Shown here piece after piece: positions 1 through 6,000 of a DNA stretch of 7,669 bases. Under the pieces are notes generated by a model, which was not told where the DNA came from, did no database searches, and saw only the letters and a program-made list of their open reading frames with translations. The stretch is from JBAXGW01 sp037139195 (GTDB lineage: Bacteria; Bacteroidota; Bacteroidia; Bacteroidales; JAHJDW01). The stretch covers positions 1 through 7,669 of the forward strand of contig JBAXGW010000119.1 in the NCBI GenBank assembly GCA_037139195.1, in the 5' to 3' direction. Both the position numbers and the translations under genes were made by a program. The first letter of the stretch is position 1, and every line of letters starts with the position of its first letter.

Positions 1-28
1 CCATCCCCTAAAGATAGGCATTTTTTAA

Positions 29-112
29 GATGAGCTAAGGGGATACCCAGTTAATGGAAATATTAATAAGTATATCGAATATTCTAAGTTATATGATGCA
101 GCAAAAGACAGT
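29..112 (+). pseudogene. In-frame remnant of the last TPR helix upstream of the regulator
   Basis: The frame of the downstream regulator stays open from 29 to 112. It encodes a stretch including GNINKYIEYSKLYDAAKDSL, which matches the usual look of a final TPR (Gly-Asn turn, amphipathic helix, then K/D-S-L). There is no ATG or GTG in this stretch, and TAA at 26-28 closes the frame. The same frame is open again from 2 to 25. The simplest reading is one nonsense change in a longer gene that begins left of the window. An upstream frameshift or a rearrangement within the first 50 bases is also possible. Confidence 0.5.
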
Positions 113-811
113 TTGTCTTCAATTAATTTTAGAAAAAGCATTTCCGAAATGCAATTAGTTTTTGATATAGAAAAAATGGAGCAAACGAACAAGGCTCTGG
201 CTGATAAAGTGCAAACTGATAATAAATTACAGTTTTACTTTCTATATTTAATAGTTAGCATTTTACTTTTGCTGCTAGGTTTGTTTTCGGTTTTATATTA
301 CAAACAAAAAATTAAAAAGAAAGAGATTGAAGTTAATCTGTATAAAACTAAATTTGAACAAAAACAACTTGAAAAAATTATAGAATTTAAGAAAAAGGAA
401 CTTGAAGATTTATTCTTTTATATAATGCATAAAAATGAACTTTTAGAACAAATAAAGTTGGATGTGAAGGGACTAAATAAAAATTCAGGAGAAGAACAAC
501 CTCAAAAAATTAAGCAAATTGAATATAAAATAAAACAATCTGTTAGGAAAGACAAGGACTTAGAGAAATTAAGTAATAATATTGATAAAGTTCATTCAGA
601 ATTTATTGATAGTTTGACCGCGAAATTTCCTGATTTAACTGAAAAAGAAAAGAGATTATGTGTTTTATTGAAGCTAAATTTCAGTTCGAAGGAAATTGCT
701 AGTTTAAATAATATTTCGGAAAATGCTATAATTAAAGCTCGACACAGAATGAGGCGAAAGATGGGTTTGTTTACTGACGAAAACCTATCTGAAATTATTC
801 AAGCTATATAA
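113..811 (+). CDS. Membrane-anchored LuxR-like HTH regulator, C-terminal part (TPR portion missing)
   Basis: Probably a transcription regulator tethered to the inner membrane. From TTG at 113 it encodes 232 aa. Residues 1-35 look like the linker after a last TPR helix. Residues 41-63 form one strongly hydrophobic membrane helix. Residues 64-165 are Lys/Glu-rich and likely coiled coil. Residues 172-218 carry a LuxR/GerE-like HTH: FPDLTEKEKRLC, then SSKEIASLNNIS and the recognition helix around IIKARHRMRRKMGL. This order (periplasmic TPRs, membrane helix, coiled coil, cytoplasmic HTH) is common in Bacteroidota regulators, which usually exceed 500 aa. Here the TPR array and signal peptide are absent. 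TTG 113 is only the first possible start: in-frame coding character continues upstream to about 29 without a start codon, and TAA lies at 26-28. It is therefore either a pseudogene remnant or a truncated regulator. The domain call is firm; the start and functionality are not. The gene converges on gyrB. Confidence 0.7.
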   Translation: MSSINFRKSISEMQLVFDIEKMEQTNKALADKVQTDNKLQFYFLYLIVSILLLLLGLFSVLYYKQKIKKKEIEVNLYKTKFEQKQLEKIIEFKKKELEDLFFYIMHKNELLEQIKLDVKGLNKNSGEEQPQKIKQIEYKIKQSVRKDKDLEKLSNNIDKVHSEFIDSLTAKFPDLTEKEKRLCVLLKLNFSSKEIASLNNISENAIIKARHRMRRKMGLFTDENLSEIIQAI

Positions 812-845
812 AAAAAGGTTGCCACACTGACAACCTTTTTTTATA
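807..845. terminator. Bidirectional terminator between convergent genes
   Basis: Positions 807-821 and 831-845 are perfect reverse complements (15 bp). The G+C core is GGTTG/CAACC, flanked by seven A and seven T, with a 9-base loop. Read on either strand it gives a GC-containing stem followed by a T-run. It overlaps the TAA stop (809-811) of the regulator and lies 14 bases past the gyrB stop, so it can end both transcripts. Confidence 0.92.
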
Positions 846-859
846 ATTAGTTTTTAAGC

Positions 860-2818
860 TTATGCATCGATATTAGCGTATTTAGCATTTCTTTCGATAA
901 ACTCTCTGCGTGGAGGAACTTCGTCGCCCATAAGCATTGAAAAGATTCTATCAGCCTCAGTTCCATTATCGATGGTAACTTTTCGTAATGTGCGGAATTC
1001 TGGGTTCATTGTTGTAGACCACAATTGCTCAGCGTTCATTTCTCCAAGACCTTTGTATCGTTGAATACCAACACCTGATTCGTTTCCACCTTTTGCAAGT
1101 TTCTGAACAGCTTCTTGTTGTTGTTCTTCAGTCCAGCAATATACCTCTTCTTTGCCTTTTTTAACAAGATATAAAGGAGGTGTTGCAATATAAACATAAC
1201 CAAGTTCAACAAGTTCTTTCATGTATCTGAAGAAGAAAGTAAGAATCAAAGTAGCAATATGGCTTCCATCAATATCAGCATCGGTCATAATTACTATTTT
1301 ATGGTATCTCAATTTTTCCATATTCAATGCCTTAGAATCCTCATCTGTTCCAATTGAAACACCTAGTGCAGTATAAATATTCTTTATTTCTTCATTTTCA
1401 AGAATCTTATGTTGCATTGCTTTTTCAACGTTCAATATTTTACCACGTAAAGGCAATATTGCTTGAAATCTGCGGTCTCTGCCCTGTTTAGCAGTTCCAC
1501 CCGCCGAATCCCCTTCGACTAAGTATAATTCGCATTTAGCTGCATCTTTTTCTGAGCAATCGGCTAATTTGCCAGGCAAACCAGTAGAAGAAAGTACGCC
1601 TTTTCTTTGAACCAACTCTCTGGCTTTGCGCGCAGCATGACGTGCTGTAGCAGCAAGTATCACCTTTTGAACGATAACTTTAGCTGCCTTAGGATTTTCT
1701 TCAAGGTAGCTTTCTAAAATAGTGTTCACAGCTTTGTCAACAGCGCCCATTACTTCATTGTTTCCTAATTTTGTTTTAGTTTGGCCTTCGAATTGAGGCT
1801 CTGCAACTTTGACAGAAATAATTGCAGTTAAACCTTCTCTGAAATCGTCGCCACTAATTTCAAATTTTATTTTTTCAAGCATTCCCGATTTATCGGCATA
1901 CGCTTTTAACGTTCTAGTTACTGCTCTTCTAAAACCAGCAAGATGTGTTCCGCCTTCATGTGTGTTAATATTATTCACGTAAGTATGGACATTCTCAGTA
2001 AAGGAAGAATTGTATTGCATTGCTACTTCAACAGGATATTCACCAGTTAGTTCTTCAAGGTAAATTGGTTCTTCAATTAAAACTTCTCTATTAGCATCTA
2101 GATATTGAACAAACTCTTTAAGTCCTGTTTCAGAATGGAAGTTATTTGAAACAAAATTTCCTGCCTCGTCTTTTTCTCTTTTGTCGGTAATACTTAATTT
2201 TATTCCTTTGTTAAGATAAGCTAATTCTCTTAATCTGCTTGAAAGCACTTCGTAACTATAAACAGTAGTAGTAAAAATTGAAGCATCAGGTTTAAAAGAA
2301 ATAGTTGTCCCATTTCTAGAACTATCGCCAATTACTTCAACAGAAGACAATGGAACGCCGCATGAGTAAGATTGTTGGAACACTTTGCCTTCGCGATGAA
2401 TAGTAGCAGTAAGCAAAGTAGAGAGAGCATTTACACAAGATACGCCAACGCCATGCAAACCACCTGAAACTTTATACGAATCTTTGTTGAATTTTCCTCC
2501 AGCATGTAAAACCGTCATAACAACTTCAAGCGCTGATTTTTGTTCTTTTTCATGTAAATCGGTTGGAATACCACGACCATCATCAACAACAGTTATAGAA
2601 TTATCTTCTTCTATAAATACATCAATATTTTTACAATGTCCAGCTAAAGCTTCATCAATAGAGTTATCAACTACTTCATATACTAAATGATGTAAACCCC
2701 TGGTACCAGTGTCTCCAATATACATTGAAGGACGCATTCTTACGGCTTCAAGCCCTTCTAATACTTGAATGTTGTCTGCTGAGTATTCAGCAGCTTTTTT
2801 CAATAATTCTTCAGTCAT
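860..2818 (-). CDS. gyrB: DNA gyrase subunit B
   Basis: ATPase and TOPRIM subunit of DNA gyrase. With GyrA it introduces negative supercoils using ATP. From ATG at 2816-2818 it has 652 aa, normal for forms lacking the roughly 170-aa insertion seen in E. coli GyrB. Visible in order: GHKL ATPase with catalytic Glu48 and Mg-binding Asn52 in the YEVVDNSIDEA motif, Asp79 in DDGRGIP, the ATP lid with GGKF and the GGLHGVGVSCVNALS loop (119-133); transducer domain with the QTKTKLG loop (346-352, Lys348 contacting phosphate); TOPRIM with Glu435 in LVEGDSAGG and Asp513/515/517 in TDADIDGSH; PLRGKILNVEKA (456-467); C-terminal QRYKGLGEMNAEQLW (586-600). All catalytic residues are present. The frame is open upstream to an ATG at 2911, but those 31 residues are hydrophobic and unlike GyrB, and a likely promoter lies inside them. 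MTEELLKKAAEYSADNIQVL is a typical GyrB start. Topo IV ParE is the alternative, but the sequence fits gyrase better. Confidence 0.96.
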   Translation of the reverse strand: MTEELLKKAAEYSADNIQVLEGLEAVRMRPSMYIGDTGTRGLHHLVYEVVDNSIDEALAGHCKNIDVFIEEDNSITVVDDGRGIPTDLHEKEQKSALEVVMTVLHAGGKFNKDSYKVSGGLHGVGVSCVNALSTLLTATIHREGKVFQQSYSCGVPLSSVEVIGDSSRNGTTISFKPDASIFTTTVYSYEVLSSRLRELAYLNKGIKLSITDKREKDEAGNFVSNNFHSETGLKEFVQYLDANREVLIEEPIYLEELTGEYPVEVAMQYNSSFTENVHTYVNNINTHEGGTHLAGFRRAVTRTLKAYADKSGMLEKIKFEISGDDFREGLTAIISVKVAEPQFEGQTKTKLGNNEVMGAVDKAVNTILESYLEENPKAAKVIVQKVILAATARHAARKARELVQRKGVLSSTGLPGKLADCSEKDAAKCELYLVEGDSAGGTAKQGRDRRFQAILPLRGKILNVEKAMQHKILENEEIKNIYTALGVSIGTDEDSKALNMEKLRYHKIVIMTDADIDGSHIATLILTFFFRYMKELVELGYVYIATPPLYLVKKGKEEVYCWTEEQQQEAVQKLAKGGNESGVGIQRYKGLGEMNAEQLWSTTMNPEFRTLRKVTIDNGTEADRIFSMLMGDEVPPRREFIERNAKYANIDA

Positions 2819-2844
2819 TATTTTATGAATATTTTTATGAGTAA

Positions 2845-2877
2845 CAAAGATAACAATATTTGCTATAATGCCATAAA
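2845..2877 (-). promoter_or_regulatory. Probable gyrB promoter (Bacteroidota type)
   Basis: Read on the minus strand, TATCTTTG (2852-2845) matches the Bacteroidota -7 consensus TAnnTTTG exactly. A weaker -33-like TTTA (2877-2874) lies 21 bases upstream. The predicted RNA start would fall about 15-25 bases before the ATG at 2818, in an A-rich leader with no clear Shine-Dalgarno site, as is usual in this phylum. The -7 match is seen directly; the -33 match is imperfect. Confidence 0.5.
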
Positions 2878-2923
2878 TATTGACTGTTATAAGCCGCTGA
2901 GTTATCAACATATTATAAAAAGG

Positions 2924-3038
2924 AGAAGACGTCTAAATAGTTGAAACTTCAATGATTTGTTTTTACATAGTTTTTTTGCAATTACCTATATGTTAAAAAC
3001 TCCACTGTTTTGAACTTTCATCTTTTTAGATGTCTTCT
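2924..3038. repeat. Long imperfect inverted repeat (hairpin) between the surface-protein gene and gyrB
   Basis: The arms 2924-2950 and 3012-3038 are reverse complements at 23 of 27 positions. The inner parts (2959-2970 GTTTTTACATAG and 2986-3000 CTATATGTTAAAAAC) can pair further with small bulges, leaving a loop of about 15 bases. On the minus strand the hairpin is followed after two C by TTTTT (2921-2917), so it could work as a terminator or 3'-end stabiliser for the surface-protein mRNA. Its size also fits a decayed MITE-like element, although I see no convincing target-site duplication. Within the right arm, CATCT-TTTT-AGATG (3019-3032) forms its own small hairpin. No protein-coding gene is apparent in the whole gap 2819-3084. 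Confidence 0.65.
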
Positions 3039-3084
3039 GATAAGCTTTCTTTAAATGTCTTATTAATAAAGAAAAATATTATTT

Positions 3085-6000
3085 TTATTTTATTAATGTA
3101 ACATGCCCAACATATTTATGAGTAACACCATCAGTTTCTTTTGAAAGAATTATATAGCTATAAACTCCTTGTTGACATATTTTTCCGGTGCTATCTCTTC
3201 CATCCCAGAATTTTGTCAGATCACTCGATTCAAAGATTAGTTCGCCCCATCTACTAAAAACGTACATTGTATATTTTTCTGGATCAACTCCAACTCCTTC
3301 AGGTCCCCAAGTTTCATTTTTCCCATCATTATTAGGAGTGAAGGCATTAGGTATATAGAAAGTATAATCTTCTCTTAAAAAGATTTCTTTGCAAATTGAA
3401 TCTTTACAGCCATATTCTGTAGAAACAATTAGACAAACATTATAATAACCAATTTCCTCGTATTTGTGTTCTGGTTTTTCTTCGAATGAAGTATTTTCAC
3501 CTGGAGCTGCATTTGGGTCGTTAAAATCCCACTCCCATGCAGCAACATTTTGTGAAGATCCAGATGGGAAAAATGAAATTGTACTATTTTCAAAAGATCC
3601 AACCTCAGGAAGTTGATAGAAATCTGCAACAGGATTTTTATGAACAGTAATCATATCTTGAAACAATATTGAATTTGAACAACCTAAATCGGAAACTGCA
3701 GTTAAACGGACATCATATTGACCAGGTTTTTCATAATTATGTGTTGGATTTTGTAAGGATGATGTATTATCTGGTGAATTAACATCTCCGAAATTCCAAG
3801 ACCAAGAAGTAGGAACTGGTGCTGAATTATCAATAAATTGTACTTCCATAGGCTCGCATCCTTCAATTTTGTCAGAAGAAAATGATATTGCGGGCAGAGG
3901 ATTAACAACAATATCATGACATGTCTGTTGTGACACACAAGTGTTTTGAGTTGTAGTTAAACAAACGCTGTAAGTTCCTTCGGTATTCCAGGTTAAATTA
4001 TAAGGGCCTGAGCCAGCACCTGTTGCTATATCTGCTCCTCCAAATGTTCCCCATGCAAAAGTTGCTCCAGAAGTTGCTGTTCCTGTGTACATTATTTGCG
4101 AAGCGCTACGAGCACAAACAGGCGACTCGAAACTGAAATCTGAAGTTGGTATTGGATAAACTGTTACAACAACATTATCAGATGCAGTACATCCATTTAC
4201 ATCTGTTCCAACAACACTGTATGTTGTAGTACTAGTTGGACTTACTGTAATTGTTGTTCCTACTTGTCCAGCCCAATCATAAGTACTAGCACCACTTGCA
4301 GTTAAGTCTTTTTGCTCTCCAATACAAATTTGAACAGGCGAGCCTGCTTCTACAATTGGCAATGGATTTACTGTTACTGAAACCTGATCTGTTGCAGTAC
4401 AATTGTTTGCATCTGTAACTGTTGTAGTATAGGTAGTTGAATTGATTGGACTTACATTTATTATTTGTGTTGTAGCTCCACCCGGACTCCATTTATAGGA
4501 TATGCCTCCATTTCCTGTTAAGTTTACATTGGTTCCAAAACACATAATTTGAGGACTGCCTGCATCAGCAATTGGCAATTGATTAACGGTAATCAATACA
4601 TCATCTTGTGCAGTGCAGTTTTGAGCATTAGTAACAGTAACAGTATATGTTGTAGAAATAGTTGGATTAACAGAAGGATTTGAAGTTGAATTACTAAAGC
4701 CAGAAGGATTTGAAACCCACGAATATTGAGTTCCACCCGAAGCAGATAAATTTGTAGATGTATTTAAGCAGATTGATTTGTCCGTTCCTGCATTTGCTAC
4801 TGGAACGGTTTTTATAAACACTACCACCTGATCGCTATTTGAACAGCCATTGACGTCTGTTCCTACTACAGAATATGTTGATTGTGTTGTTGGCTGAACA
4901 GAAATAATCGTTGTTTGTTCACCATTTGGACTCCAAATATATGTTAAAGCTCCACTTGCCGATAATGTTGCTGTTTCATAAGGACAAATTGATTGGTCTG
5001 CTCCTGCACTCACACCTGGTAGAGGATTTACTGTTGCAATTACAAAGTCAACTCCTGTGCAACCTAAAGCATCCGTTCCTGTTGTAGTATATGTAGTAGT
5101 AATGCTCGGTGTAACTGTAGGAGACGCTTGATTTGATGTAAAAGTTCCAGGGCTAGAGCTCCAATTGTAAGAAGAGCCACCAGTTGGATTTAATGTAGCA
5201 GAAACACCTTTGCATATAGGAGCAACTGTGCCTGCCTCTATAGTTGGAAGCTGATTAATTGTAACTGTAATAGAATCTTTGCTAGAGCATCCAAATTGGT
5301 CTGTTCCTGTTACAAAATATTTTGTTGTATTTGCTGGTGATGCTATAGGATTGCTGATATTTGGATTTGTCAAGCCAGATGTAGGACTCCAAATATAGTT
5401 TTGAGCTCCTATAGCGGTTAATTGTTTTGTAGCATTTAAGCAGATTGCAACATCGGTGCCAGCATCTACTTGAGGGGCATTTTTAACAACAACAGGAAGC
5501 GATGCTGAGCACTGACCTCCAATGCCATCAGATATTGTAACTGTATATGTTGTAGAAGCAGTCGGAATAGTAGATACATTTGCTCCAGTTGTATTTAATC
5601 CCGAAGGATTTGAACTCCATGTAAAAGTAGGGGTTGTACAATTTGTTATACTTCCATTTGCTGTAAGATTTATAGTTGTTCCAACACATACCTGAGCATT
5701 ATCAACCTGAACATGAATTGAACAACTAGTATTACATGCAGCAGGCGCTGTATAATTAAATGTTTTTTCACAAATGGTATCTGAAAAGGTTGCTGTAATG
5801 GTATGCTGTACTCCATCAGCTGTTATTCCATTTAGTGTGTATGCAACTGGAGTAGTAAAAGGTGCACTAATAGTTGTTTGTGTTGTCCCATCAGAAACGA
5901 TAAGAGTTCCAGTTGTTGGTTCATTTGCAAATGCCACTTCTCCAGAAACGCTATAAGTGTTATTTGAACTGTTACAAGTAGAAGGATTTGCAGTAATATC

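Noticed and set aside
2484..2690. Plus-strand open frame of 68 codons inside gyrB
   Set aside because: It lies fully antisense to the conserved ATPase region of gyrB, and its product is Ser/Thr-rich with no recognisable motif. It is a shadow of the real gene.
3064..3087. A/T-only hairpin at the end of the surface-protein gene
   Set aside because: AAAAAT/ATTTTT pairing has no G+C base pair and is expected by chance in such AT-rich sequence; it is too weak to call a terminator.
3429..4492. Minus-strand short open frames (3429-3629, 3702-3938, 4286-4492) within the surface-protein gene
   Set aside because: They are alternative frames of an intact, domain-rich coding region, with no own start context or homology.
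4153..5475. Repeat array considered as CRISPR-like
   Set aside because: The periodicity (210-228 bases) is a multiple of three, inside an open frame encoding Ig-like units, with no short identical repeats separated by unique spacers.
5774..5956. Plus-strand open frame of 60 codons
   Set aside because: It is antisense to the surface-protein gene, a by-product of Thr/Val-rich repeats.
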